Source of the DNA: Gaiellasilicea sp037721555
Lineage (GTDB): Bacteria; Actinomycetota; Thermoleophilia; Gaiellales; Gaiellaceae
Direction of reading: 5' to 3'
Assembly: GCA_037721555.1 (NCBI GenBank)
Contig: JBBJOI010000015.1
Location: forward strand, 1 to 64,000
Length of the DNA: 64,000 nt
Part shown: in pieces, positions 27,639-35,712 of the stretch
How the letters are laid out: each line of letters begins with the position of its first letter
Position numbering within the stretch: the stretch's first letter is position 1
The notes under the pieces: model-generated
Databases searched by the model: none
Seen by the model: only the letters and a program-made list of their open reading frames with translations
Told to the model about the DNA's origin: nothing
Program-made: the position numbers and the translations under genes

Positions 27639-29096
27639 GTGGCGACGCCGCCCTCGGAGCCGGCATTGAGCTCCCGCGAGCGCGACGTCCGGGCGGGGCG
27701 GCCGTACGTCCTCTCCCGGGCGCCGCTGCGCTCCTTCTTCCGGCGCACCCTCGGGGTCGTGACGCTGGCGGCGCTCGACGCACTCGGGCTCGCGCTCGGG
27801 CTCTACGCGGCACTCGTCCTCCGTGCACTCCTCTACGGCGACGACGTCTTCTGGAGCCTCCTCTGGCGCACCGGGCCGCGCGAATGGCTCCCGTTCCTGA
27901 TTCCGATCACCCTGCTCGTCTTCTGGCAGGCCGGGCTCTACGCGAGACGAGAACGGCGGAGCGGCCTCGGCCGCGTCGCCTCCTCGCTCGTGCTCGTAGC
28001 TGCGATCACGCTGGCATTCGGCCTGGGCACGGACTACGACTTCACGACGTCCGGGCTGATCCCGACCGCATTCGTCACGTGCACGATCCTGATCGGCCTG
28101 CTCCGAGCCGCCTATGACTCCTTCACGAGCGAGCTGCAACGCGTCCTCGGCGCGCGTCCGCGGGCGCTGATCCTGGGCGAAGGTGAGAGCCTGGCGACGC
28201 TCCAGCGGCTGCTCACGTCGCGCGGTGGGCTGGCGTACGAATTCGTCGGTTCGCTCCAACCACGCTCGGGCGAGAGCTTCGCCGACCGGCTCGCGCTGGC
28301 GCGGCCGGACGAGGTGATCCTCAGCGAGGGAGACTTCGACGAGCCGGAGGTGCTCGAGGTCGTCGAGACCGCCCACCGTGCGGGCGTGAGGGTGCGGATC
28401 GCGCCGAGGGCGACGGAGCTGCTGCTGCAACGAGGCGAGTACGTGCCGGGGCAGGGCGTGCCACTGTTCGAGCTCCGGCCCCCCGTTCTCGCCGGCGCCG
28501 ACTGGGCCGTCAAGAAGACGTTCGATCTCACCGTCAGCTCCCTCGTCGTGATCGTGGGCCTGCCCGTCTGGCTCCTGATCGCGCTTGCGGTCAAGCTCGA
28601 CTCCCGCGGCGCCGTCCTCTACCGCGACCGGCGGGTGGGCGTCGGCGAGCGGGAGTTCGGGATGCTCAAGTTCCGGACGATGGTGCAGGGCGCAGCTGAG
28701 CTCCAGGACGAGCTCGAGCTGCGCAACGAGGCCGGCGGCGCCCTCTTCAAGATCCGGGAGGATCCGCGAGTGACGCGGGTAGGGAAAGCGCTGCGCCGGT
28801 TCTCGCTGGACGAGCTGCCGCAGGTACTGAACGTCCTGCGCGGCGAGATGAGTCTCGTCGGCCCGCGGCCGCTGCCGCTGCGCGACTACCGCCAGCTCGA
28901 GCTCTGGCACCGCAAGCGCTACCACGTGCTGCCGGGGATCACCGGCCTCTGGCAGATCTCCGGCCGCTCCGCCCTCACCTTCGACGACCTCGTGCGGCTC
29001 GACTTCTACTACATCGAGAACTGGTCGATCTGGCTCGACATCTCGATTCTCGTGAAGACGATCCCGGCCGTGTTGGCCGGACGGGGCGCGTACTAG
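27639..29096 (+). CDS. Polyprenyl glycosylphosphotransferase, WbaP/PssY-type priming enzyme
   Basis: This enzyme starts repeat-unit synthesis by moving a sugar phosphate from a nucleotide sugar to undecaprenyl phosphate. It has 485 residues with four N-terminal helices (about 33-60, 86-105, 109-129, 136-158), a nucleotide-binding-like middle region (RALILGEGESLATLQRLL) and a C-terminal bacterial sugar transferase domain after a fifth helix at about 297-320. Diagnostic motifs are VGVGEREFGMLKFRTM, SLDELPQVLNVLRGEMSLVG with the catalytic Asp-Glu pair, and PGITGLWQISGRS. The start is GTG 27639. A TAACAT box at 27627-27632 could give it an extra leaderless promoter. Confidence 0.95.
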   Translation: MATPPSEPALSSRERDVRAGRPYVLSRAPLRSFFRRTLGVVTLAALDALGLALGLYAALVLRALLYGDDVFWSLLWRTGPREWLPFLIPITLLVFWQAGLYARRERRSGLGRVASSLVLVAAITLAFGLGTDYDFTTSGLIPTAFVTCTILIGLLRAAYDSFTSELQRVLGARPRALILGEGESLATLQRLLTSRGGLAYEFVGSLQPRSGESFADRLALARPDEVILSEGDFDEPEVLEVVETAHRAGVRVRIAPRATELLLQRGEYVPGQGVPLFELRPPVLAGADWAVKKTFDLTVSSLVVIVGLPVWLLIALAVKLDSRGAVLYRDRRVGVGEREFGMLKFRTMVQGAAELQDELELRNEAGGALFKIREDPRVTRVGKALRRFSLDELPQVLNVLRGEMSLVGPRPLPLRDYRQLELWHRKRYHVLPGITGLWQISGRSALTFDDLVRLDFYYIENWSIWLDISILVKTIPAVLAGRGAY

Positions 29097-29156
29097 ACCC
29101 AGATCCGCGCGCGATCGTCTCAGAGGCGGACGCGCCGCGCGCTACCACAGACGCCG

Positions 29157-29516
29157 TTGCGCGTGTGTGACGGATTCGTCACGATTCGTGCAGCGCACCT
29201 GGACGGTCTCAGAGACGGTTGCAGGGCCGATCGTGCTGCGTGGTCACCGGACGGGCAGCGGCTCGCCTTCAGCGACAGTAAGAGGCTCACGGTCGCGAAC
29301 GTGGACGGCAGCGATCCGAAGGTCATCGCCGGTTGCGGCGGTGATCCAACCTGGTCGCCCGACGGCGCGTGGATCGCGTACATCGCCTGTTCGAGAGAGC
29401 TCCACACGCAGCTGAATGTCGTTTCGTCCTCGGGCGGGACGCCGATCCGCCTGAGCCGAACCGCGTACCACTCCGGGAGTCCCGACTGGCGGCCGGCGAG
29501 GCCTAGCTCGAGCTAA
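29157..29516 (+). pseudogene. PD40/TolB-like beta-propeller fragment
   Basis: A 119-codon frame from TTG 29157 (GTG 29163 is an alternative). It contains two clear propeller blades, AAWSPDGQRLAFSDSK and PTWSPDGAWIAYIAC, and part of a third (SGSPDWRP). Full-length TolB/PD40 proteins have many more blades and a signal peptide; neither is present and no ribosome site is obvious. I read it as a remnant or displaced end of a larger gene. It overlaps the convergent membrane protein by 4 bp. A genuine small protein remains possible. Confidence 0.5.
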
Positions 29517-30502
29517 GGGAAGCGGCTCGTCCCGCGGTCGAGGTCGAGCTCCCCGCCATTCCGGCACTCGCCCGGCACGAGGTACTCCGGCGCCGAGCGG
29601 GCGAGGGTCGCGTTGTCGGCGAGCTGCTGGCGCATCATCCCGGCTGCCGTCTCCTCGGAGAGACCGAGCCGGCGGCCGAGCCCGATACCGCTCTGGAAGG
29701 CGTAGCAGTTGGTGACGCCCTCGTCGCTCTCCCCGCGGAGGTGCCACGCCTCGTGTGCGAGCACGGCGAGCGCCCGCGCCGTCTGGCTGAACGCGCCCTC
29801 GTCGTCCTCGAACGCCAACCGGTGGAGCCGGTAGCAGATCGAGGGTGTGAGGAACGCGAGTCGACCGCCCACCTCGGCGACGCCGTCCGCGTGCTGGACG
29901 ACGCCGACCGCCTCGCCACGGGCGTCGCAGCGCACGTCCGTCTCATGGCCGGCGATGGCAGCTGCCTCGCGCGAGAGCAGCTGCTGCGTCCGCGCCCGCT
30001 CGTCGCCGTCGAGCCCGTCCCAGCCTCGGTCGGGAAGCAGCACGAAGAGCACGACGGCGAGCACCGCGAGCACGCCGAGACCCTCGAGTCGTGCGAGGGG
30101 GCGCCCCCGCGGCGCCGGAGGAGGTCGCGGGGCCGGCGGCTCGAGCGGCGGCTCACCGCGACGCAGCCGCTCGCGTGTCTCCTCGACGAGCTCCGCCAGC
30201 TCCTCCTCGGTCTTCCCTGTCGCGGGCAGCCAGACTTCCCGCCCGTCGATCTGGACGAGCGCCGGCTCGAGCCATTCCTGACCGCCGAAATCCGAGAGAT
30301 CGGACTCCTGCGGGCTTCGTCCGCGACGCGCCGGCACGGTTCCGCGGTCGCCCAAGCCGCCGACGAGGAAGTGCAGCTCGAGCGCTGCCACGACGGTGAA
30401 GGGGATCCAGATCGGGATCGCGGACTGCAGCTCGGGCAGGAAGAACCAGGCGACGAGCAGCACCACGGCGAGCACTCGCAGCCGACGTGGAGTGAACGTC
30501 AC
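29513..30502 (-). CDS. Membrane protein with HEXXH zinc-metallopeptidase-like motif
   Basis: A 329-residue protein without a family I can name. Start GTG 30502 (VTFTPRRLRVLAVVLLVAWF) directly follows a GAGAGAG run and lies 34 bp after the GT2 stop; the upstream open frame only shadows the GT2. Helices lie at about 9-28 and 31-49, followed by an acidic and proline-rich segment (95-135) and a third helix at 141-157. The C-terminal domain has ALAVLAHEAWHLRGESDE, with HEAWH at 250-254 and glutamates at 258 and 261, as in gluzincins, and four or five cysteines that could pair outside the cell. A wall- or surface-acting protease is plausible but unproven. Confidence 0.72.
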   Translation of the reverse strand: MTFTPRRLRVLAVVLLVAWFFLPELQSAIPIWIPFTVVAALELHFLVGGLGDRGTVPARRGRSPQESDLSDFGGQEWLEPALVQIDGREVWLPATGKTEEELAELVEETRERLRRGEPPLEPPAPRPPPAPRGRPLARLEGLGVLAVLAVVLFVLLPDRGWDGLDGDERARTQQLLSREAAAIAGHETDVRCDARGEAVGVVQHADGVAEVGGRLAFLTPSICYRLHRLAFEDDEGAFSQTARALAVLAHEAWHLRGESDEGVTNCYAFQSGIGLGRRLGLSEETAAGMMRQQLADNATLARSAPEYLVPGECRNGGELDLDRGTSRFP

Positions 30503-30536
30503 CTCTCTCTCACCGTCCAGCCGAGCAGCCGAGCTC

Positions 30537-31223
30537 TCAGTCGCCGACTCGCACGCGGAAGAGCACCCAGATCGCCTTGAACCCGTCGCGCCACGTGATC
30601 TTCTTGCCCTCCTCGTAGGTGCGCCCGTAGTAGGAGATCGGCAGCTGGTAGACCCGCAGCTTCCGCTTGCAGACCTTGGCCGTGATCTCCGGCTCGATCG
30701 AGAAGTCGCTCTGGCGGAGATCGAGACTACGCAGGACGTCGCTGCGGAAGGCCTTGTAGCCGGTCTCCATGTCGCTGACGGTCGTGTTGTAGAGAACACC
30801 CGTGAGCAGGGACAGGAAGCGATTGCCCACGAGGTGCCAGAAGAGGTAGGCCCGCTGCGGCTTGCCGCCCGAGAGGCGGGAGCCGAAGACCACGTCGGCG
30901 ACGCCGCGCTCGATCGGGGCGACGAGGGCTGGCACGTCGGCGGGGTCGTACTCCATGTCCGCGTCCTGGATGACGGCGATCTCGCCGTCGATGTGCGGGA
31001 TCGCGGCACGGATGGCGGCACCCTTCCCCGCGTTCTCCTGCCGCAGGAGCACGATCCCATCGCGGCCGCGCCCCCACTCCTCGAGCAGCTCCGAGGTGCC
31101 GTCCGTCGAGCCGTCGTCCACGACGATCAGCTGCCGGTCGAGCCCGAGCGCCTCGATCCGCTCCAGCACCTCCAGGATCGTCTTGCGCTCGTTGAGGGCG
31201 GGAATGAGGAACGAGATGCGCAT
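30537..31223 (-). CDS. Glycosyltransferase family 2, DPM1/polyprenyl-phosphate type
   Basis: A compact 228-residue GT2 enzyme from ATG 31223 (MRISFLIPALNERKTILEVL). It has VDDGSTDGTSELL, NAGKGAAIRAAIPHI and VIQDADMEYDPADV (DXD-like) and ends with YEEGKKITWRDGFKAIWVLF, the C-terminal signature of dolichyl/undecaprenyl-phosphate hexose synthases without membrane helices. Such enzymes make lipid-phosphate sugars used by GT-C transferases, several of which are in this window. It is followed 34 bp later by the HEXXH protein gene. Confidence 0.9.
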   Translation of the reverse strand: MRISFLIPALNERKTILEVLERIEALGLDRQLIVVDDGSTDGTSELLEEWGRGRDGIVLLRQENAGKGAAIRAAIPHIDGEIAVIQDADMEYDPADVPALVAPIERGVADVVFGSRLSGGKPQRAYLFWHLVGNRFLSLLTGVLYNTTVSDMETGYKAFRSDVLRSLDLRQSDFSIEPEITAKVCKRKLRVYQLPISYYGRTYEEGKKITWRDGFKAIWVLFRVRVGD

Positions 31224-31456
31224 CGCTCGCGGCGAGGCTATCTCAGGGCCTCTAACACAATGGAGCTCTGAGCCGCCGTGGCACGCTGGGCGGCGCGATG
31301 CGCGGCGTCCTCGATCGCGCCCATATCCAACAATAGGGGCGCTTCCTGCGTCCTTGCCTCGCACGACCATCGCACCCCTCGACGAGGCCTCATCGTGTCG
31401 GAGGCTCTCCGCCCGCTTACGGGTCCCTCATGTGACCTCCGTAGACTTCCCGGCGC
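31224..31456. promoter_or_regulatory. 233-bp divergent intergenic region with two -10 boxes
   Basis: One of the two longest gene-free gaps in the glycan locus. TAGCCT on the minus strand (31240-31235) is 11 nt before ATG 31223. TAGACT on the plus strand (31442-31447) is 9 nt before ATG 31457. An imperfect dyad starting CTCAGGGCCTC and ending GAGCTCTGAG lies near 31241-31272. I see no gene or RNA in it. Confidence 0.4.
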
Positions 31457-32671
31457 ATGAAGGCGCCGAAGATCCTGGCCGTCGCGTCCGCCGTCGACCT
31501 CGACTTCCGGTACGGCTGCACTCCCGCCTGGTGGCAGCTCTGGAAAGGGCTCTACGAGGTCGGCGTCGACCTGATCGTGACGCCCTACCGCGGCCGCCCG
31601 GTGGAGTCGCCGTGGTGGCGGACCGCTCCCAATCCGACGTACGCCGAGGGCGAGAGCTTCGCCGCCTTTCGCGGTGGCCTCGCCCGTCTGAACGGTGATC
31701 GTTACCTCAGGCGAGCGGAGGACCGGCCGGACGAGAGCGCCTTCGACCGGGCAACGCGCGAGGCGATCCGGCGCTGGGTGACACCGCGTTGGCAGCGACA
31801 CCTGACGAGGGTGCTGGAGCAGGAGCGTGACGTCGACGCGGTCATCGTCTTCACGGTGCCGATGTCCCACCTGCGCGGAATCCCCACCTTCCTGCGGGAG
31901 CGGTTCGACGTGCCCGTCGTCTTCTACGACGGCGACGTGCCGATGAGCCTGCCCGAGTTCGGCGGCATGGACACCGGCTTCAACTACTACCACGGTGCCG
32001 ATCCGTCGGAGTACGACCTCGTGGTCTCGAACTCGGAAGGAGGGCTCGGCCGCCTGCTCGAGCTCGGCGCTCGGCGTGCCGAAGCCGTCTTCTGGGGCGC
32101 CGATCCGGAGTTCTTCGCCCCTCGGTCGGTTCCCAAGGAGCACGATCTCTTCTTCTACGGCTACGGCGACAAGTTCCGGCGCGACTGGATGGCGGCGATG
32201 GTCGCCGAGCCGAGCCGAGCTGCGCCCGAGCTCGACTTCGCGCTCGGCGGGCGCGACTTCCAGGGCGACACGGGTCGGGCGCGCCTCGTCGGGGACATCC
32301 CGTTCAACGCATTCGCGCAGGCGATCTCCGCAGCCCGCGTCAACCTGAACATCACGCGCCGCTCGCACGCGACGGTCACGGCGTCGGCGACCGCGCGGCC
32401 ATTCGAGCTTGCCGCCTCGGGCGCCGCGATCGTGTCGAACCCCTACGAGGGGATCGAGCGGTGGTTCGAGCCGGGAAGCGAGCTCCTCGTCGTCTCCTCC
32501 GCCGAAGAGGCTCTCCACACCTACCGCGAGCTCCTCGACGATCCGGGTCAGACAGAGGCGATGGGCGCCCGCGCGCGCGAGCGCGTACTCGACGAGCACA
32601 CCTACGCCCATCGCGCACGCCAGCTGCTGGAGCTCGTCGGAGCCGGAACTCCCGTGGTGGGCCGTGTCTAG
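31457..32671 (+). CDS. CgeB-like glycosyltransferase
   Basis: A 404-residue protein resembling the CgeB/spore-maturation group of GT-B enzymes. The N-terminal domain includes FRYGCTPAWWQLWKGLYEVG and VPVVFYDGDVPMSLPEFGG. The C-terminal part (ISAARVNLNITRRSHATVTA, RPFELAASGAAIVSNPYEGI, then a WFEPG turn and LVVSSAEEAL) is the Glyco_trans_1_2 type that ends CgeB proteins. ATG 31457 sits 9 nt after a TAGACT box. It overlaps the following GT2 by 8 bp. Role in this polymer is inferred from context. Confidence 0.85.
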   Translation: MKAPKILAVASAVDLDFRYGCTPAWWQLWKGLYEVGVDLIVTPYRGRPVESPWWRTAPNPTYAEGESFAAFRGGLARLNGDRYLRRAEDRPDESAFDRATREAIRRWVTPRWQRHLTRVLEQERDVDAVIVFTVPMSHLRGIPTFLRERFDVPVVFYDGDVPMSLPEFGGMDTGFNYYHGADPSEYDLVVSNSEGGLGRLLELGARRAEAVFWGADPEFFAPRSVPKEHDLFFYGYGDKFRRDWMAAMVAEPSRAAPELDFALGGRDFQGDTGRARLVGDIPFNAFAQAISAARVNLNITRRSHATVTASATARPFELAASGAAIVSNPYEGIERWFEPGSELLVVSSAEEALHTYRELLDDPGQTEAMGARARERVLDEHTYAHRARQLLELVGAGTPVVGRV

Positions 32672-33380
32672 GCGGGTCGCGATCGTGCCCGCCTACGAGG
32701 AGGAGGGCATCATCGCCGCCGTCGTCGCCGAGATCAGGTCGTTCGACCCGGCCCTCGACATCGTCGTGGTGGACGACGGCTCGGTCGACGGCACAGCTGC
32801 AGCCGCCGCGTCGGCCGGCGCCGCAGTCGTCAGGCTGCCGTTCAACCTCGGGATCGGCGGAGCTGTGCAGACCGGATTCAAGTACGCGCTCGAGCACGGC
32901 TACGGGATCGCCGTCCGCCTCGACGGCGACGGGCAGCACGATCCCACAGAGCTGCCGAAGCTGCTCGAGCCGCTCGCCCGCGACGAGGCCGACGTCGTCA
33001 TCGGCTCCCGCTTCGCCGGCGGCGACTGCGAGTACCGGCCGCCGTTTGCGCGCCGCGCCGGCATCCGCTGGTTCGCGAAGCTCGTCTCGCTCCTGACACG
33101 CCAGCGCCTCACCGACACGACCTCCGGATTCCAAGCCGTCAACGCCCGTGGGATCCGGCTCTTCGCCGCCGACTACCCGCACGACTACCCGGAGGTGGAG
33201 GCGGCGGTGATGGTCGTGCGGCACCGCCTGCGGATCGTGGAGGTGCCGGTGCGGATGCGCGAGCGGGAGCTCGGCTCCTCGTCGATCACTGCCCTGCGAT
33301 CGCTCTACTACGCCGTCAAGGTGACGCTCGCGCTCTTCGTCGGCATCTTCCGGCGCAGCGTCGTTCCCGCAGAGGACTAG
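32664..33380 (+). CDS. Glycosyltransferase family 2, DPM1-like
   Basis: A 238-residue GT2 enzyme starting at GTG 32664 (VSRRVAIVPAYEEEGIIAAV), which overlaps the CgeB-like gene by 8 bp. It shows VVDDGSVDGTAAAA, FNLGIGGAVQTGFKYALEHG and VRLDGDGQHDP (the DXD site), then the TSGFQAVNARG segment and VPVRMRERELGSSSI. This architecture with a small DUF2304 membrane protein directly after it is a widely conserved pair that makes lipid-linked sugar phosphates. A 19-codon bridging ORF connects the two genes. Confidence 0.92.
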   Translation: MSRRVAIVPAYEEEGIIAAVVAEIRSFDPALDIVVVDDGSVDGTAAAAASAGAAVVRLPFNLGIGGAVQTGFKYALEHGYGIAVRLDGDGQHDPTELPKLLEPLARDEADVVIGSRFAGGDCEYRPPFARRAGIRWFAKLVSLLTRQRLTDTTSGFQAVNARGIRLFAADYPHDYPEVEAAVMVVRHRLRIVEVPVRMRERELGSSSITALRSLYYAVKVTLALFVGIFRRSVVPAED

Positions 33381-33439
33381 TGGGTCGCCCGGCACCATCA
33401 TCCGTGCTTCCGGCAATGACACCGGGCCACCCACATTGA
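33380..33439 (+). other. Nineteen-codon bridging ORF before the DUF2304 gene
   Basis: GTG 33380 overlaps the GT2 stop (TAGTG, 33378-33382) and the ORF's TGA overlaps the next start (TTGA, 33436-33439). An internal ATG at 33416 is in the same frame. The layout matches the 11-codon ORF at 25361. Confidence 0.4.
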
Positions 33440-33804
33440 CGCCGCTCCGCATCTCGATCGCGGCGACGATCGCGTCGATCCTGCTCATCCTCGTGGTGCT
33501 CGAGCTGATCCGCAGCCGGCGGCTGCGGGAGCGCTACGCGCTGCTCTGGCTCGCGACCGGCGTCGTCCTGCTCGTGCTCTCGGCGTGGCGGGAGGCGCTG
33601 GACACGATTGCCGGTTGGGTGGGCGTGACGGGATATCCCCCGGCCGTCCTCTTCGCGGTCGGCATCCTCTTCATCCTCGTCGTGCTGCTCCACTACTCGA
33701 CGGTGATCTCGAAGCTCGCCGATCAGAACGTGATCCTGGCGCAGAGGGTGGCGCTGCTCGAGCAGCGGATCGACTCGACGAGGTCAGAACCCGGATCAGC
33801 ATGA
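33436..33804 (+). CDS. DUF2304 family small membrane protein
   Basis: A 122-residue protein with three helices (about 7-24, 36-53, 66-87) and a C-terminal amphipathic stretch (DQNVILAQRVALLEQRIDST) predicted to coil. The RYALLWLATGVVLLVLSAWR segment is typical of DUF2304. These proteins accompany DPM1-like GT2 enzymes and probably anchor them or help lipid handling. The TTG 33436 start has no strong ribosome site; expression probably depends on coupling through the upstream bridging ORF. Confidence 0.85.
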   Translation: MTPLRISIAATIASILLILVVLELIRSRRLRERYALLWLATGVVLLVLSAWREALDTIAGWVGVTGYPPAVLFAVGILFILVVLLHYSTVISKLADQNVILAQRVALLEQRIDSTRSEPGSA

Positions 33805-33819
33805 CGCTTCGTCGGCGGG
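33801..33819 (+). repeat. Short repeat P3, copy a
   Basis: ATGACGCTTCGTCGGCGGG matches 47682-47700 at 17 of 19 positions. Both copies lie at or after a gene end. Here it overlaps the DUF2304 stop codon, and CGGCGACACAAGG at 33841-33853 resembles half of repeat P1. Confidence 0.4.
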
Positions 33820-33829
33820 GCGAGCCGCC
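33814..33829. terminator. Possible hairpin between convergent genes
   Basis: GGCGG and CCGCC pair around a 6-nt loop in the 68-bp gap between convergent stops at 33804 and 33873. There is no T-rich tail, so intrinsic termination is uncertain. Confidence 0.3.
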
Positions 33830-33872
33830 CAGGCCGTCCCGGCGACACAAGGTTTCAGGTTGATCGGGGTTC

Positions 33873-34790
33873 TCAAGCAGCGGGACCTAGCCGCCGCAGC
33901 CGCTGCGGTAGCGTCGGGACGAGCAGAGGCAGGCACGCGACGAGCACGCAGAACGCGGGCAGAGCCGGTACGAACGCGACGAGGTAGGAACCGTTGTCGA
34001 CACTCACATTGGGCGATGCTCCATAGACGAGCGCGAACGCGCCGAACCAGCCTCCGAGCAGGAGCCCCGCCGGGAGCGAGCCGCGCACGGCGGCTACGGC
34101 TCCGGCGAGCGGCAGCCACTGCAACAGGCGGTTGCTCCAGAGGTACTCGCGCAGGCCGGTCAGGCTGCTGGTGAACGCCTCCCAGGTGACGTCGAGACCG
34201 AGTCCGTGCACGCCGGCTGCGAGGACGACGCCGGGGAGAGCCCCGAGCGCGAGCAGGCCCGCCTCGACGGGCCTCCACACCACTGCAATCGCGAGCGCGA
34301 TACCGACGAGGACGAGCGCGCCACTTGGGTGCGCGAGCGCGGCGACCCCCGCGGCGAGCCCGCTCGCGATTGCGGCCGCTCGCGGTCTTTCGCCGCGCAG
34401 GGCGGCCAGAGCGAGCGCCGCTGCTATGAAGGACAGAGCCCCTGCGGCGAAGCGTCCGCCGTTCCCGATCCCGACCGCCTCCGTCAGCACACGGTCGACG
34501 TAGGTGTCGCGGTAGCGTGAGAGCGCGTACAGCACGCCGAGCGTCGGCAGGACCACGACCAGGAGCGCCGACAGGAGTCCGATCGCTCGGCCGCCGACAG
34601 TGGTACCGAGCCACAACGCCGCCACGATCGCTGCCGGAGCAAGCACGAGCTGGTTCAGCGCGAGCAACCACCACGCGGCCTCGTCGTAGCCGTCGGCGAC
34701 CGTCGCCGCGCCTGCAGCCACGAGCCACTGGAGCGCGACGAACGGCGCCGCGGCCACGGCGGCGGCCCGTAGCCCCCTAGCCGCGATCAC
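33873..34790 (-). CDS. Multi-spanning membrane protein, possible GT-C-like enzyme
   Basis: A 305-residue protein with about eight hydrophobic helices. GTG 34790 (VIAARGLRAAAVAAAPFVAL) overlaps the upstream fucose-synthase-like stop by 14 bp; the frame is open further upstream only as a shadow. VADGYDEAAWWLLALNQLVL near residue 30 carries an acidic pair in a position like the first loop of GT39/GT83 enzymes, but the protein is shorter than those families (usually over 450 residues). It may be a reduced or truncated GT-C protein. It ends the GDP-sugar operon. Confidence 0.68.
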   Translation of the reverse strand: MIAARGLRAAAVAAAPFVALQWLVAAGAATVADGYDEAAWWLLALNQLVLAPAAIVAALWLGTTVGGRAIGLLSALLVVVLPTLGVLYALSRYRDTYVDRVLTEAVGIGNGGRFAAGALSFIAAALALAALRGERPRAAAIASGLAAGVAALAHPSGALVLVGIALAIAVVWRPVEAGLLALGALPGVVLAAGVHGLGLDVTWEAFTSSLTGLREYLWSNRLLQWLPLAGAVAAVRGSLPAGLLLGGWFGAFALVYGASPNVSVDNGSYLVAFVPALPAFCVLVACLPLLVPTLPQRLRRLGPAA

Positions 34791-35703
34791 CGGCTCGCAC
34801 GGGAGCGTGAGAGCGGTACCACGCGATCGTGCGCTCGAGCCCCTCGCGGAAGTTCGTTCGGGCGCGAAAGCCGAACAGGCGCTCCGCCTTGGTCGCGTCA
34901 AGCGAGCGCCGCGGCTGCCCGTTCGGCATCGACGTGTCCCAGACGATCTCGCCGCGGAACCCCGCCAGCTCGGCGATCGTCTCGGCCAGCTCGCGAATCG
35001 AGATCTCGATGCCCGTACCGAGGTTGACGGGCTCGGCCTCGTTGTAGCGGTCGGCGGCCAGCGCAAGCCCCTCGGCACAGTCGTCGACGTACAGGAACTC
35101 GCGGGTCGGCGAGCCGTCGCCCCAGAGGACGACTTCGTCGGCTGACTCGACCATCTTCCGGATCAGGGCGGGAATCACGTGCGACGTCTCGAGGTCGAAA
35201 TTGTCCCCAGGCCCGTACAGGTTCGCCGGAAGAAGAAAGATCGCGTCGAGCCCGTACTGCTCTCGGTAGGCCTGGGCACCCACGAGCACGGACTTCTTGG
35301 CCACCCCATAGGGGGCATTCGTCTCCTCCGGATACCCGTTCCAGAGCTCCTCCTCCCGAAAGGGCACCGGGGTGTGCTTCGGATAGGCGCAGACGGTGCC
35401 CGCGACCACGAGCTTCGCCACGTCGTGCAACCGGCTCTGCTCCAGCACGTGTGCGCCCATGACGAGGTTCGCGTACCAGTAGCGCCCGGGGTTCTCGCGG
35501 TTCGCGCCTATGCCGCCGACCTCGGCAGCGAGGTGAAAGACGAGCTCCGGCTGCGCATCGGCGAAGAGCCGGGCCACGTCGGCCTCCCGGGTCAGGTCGT
35601 AGTCGCGGCGGCGCGCGGCAGTCACATCGTGGCCGTCGCCCTCCAGCCGCTCGACGAGGCGCGAACCGAGAAAGCCGCCGCCGCCGGTGACGAGGACGCG
35701 CAT
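34777..35703 (-). CDS. GDP-L-fucose synthase-like epimerase/reductase
   Basis: An extended SDR enzyme of 308 residues, the normal length for GDP-fucose synthase. It has TGGGGFLGSRLVERL at about 6-20, the family-typical HLAAEVGGIGANRENPGRYW near 57-76, AGTVCAYPKHTPVPFREEEL near 101-120 and the catalytic YGVAK. GDP-fucose synthase converts GDP-4-keto-6-deoxymannose to GDP-L-fucose with NADPH. The preceding gene encodes a GMD-like dehydratase, so the two may act in sequence. An alternative is a related 6-deoxy or heptose reductase. Confidence 0.85.
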   Translation of the reverse strand: MRVLVTGGGGFLGSRLVERLEGDGHDVTAARRRDYDLTREADVARLFADAQPELVFHLAAEVGGIGANRENPGRYWYANLVMGAHVLEQSRLHDVAKLVVAGTVCAYPKHTPVPFREEELWNGYPEETNAPYGVAKKSVLVGAQAYREQYGLDAIFLLPANLYGPGDNFDLETSHVIPALIRKMVESADEVVLWGDGSPTREFLYVDDCAEGLALAADRYNEAEPVNLGTGIEISIRELAETIAELAGFRGEIVWDTSMPNGQPRRSLDATKAERLFGFRARTNFREGLERTIAWYRSHAPVRAGDRG

Positions 35704-35712
35704 GCGGAGAGG

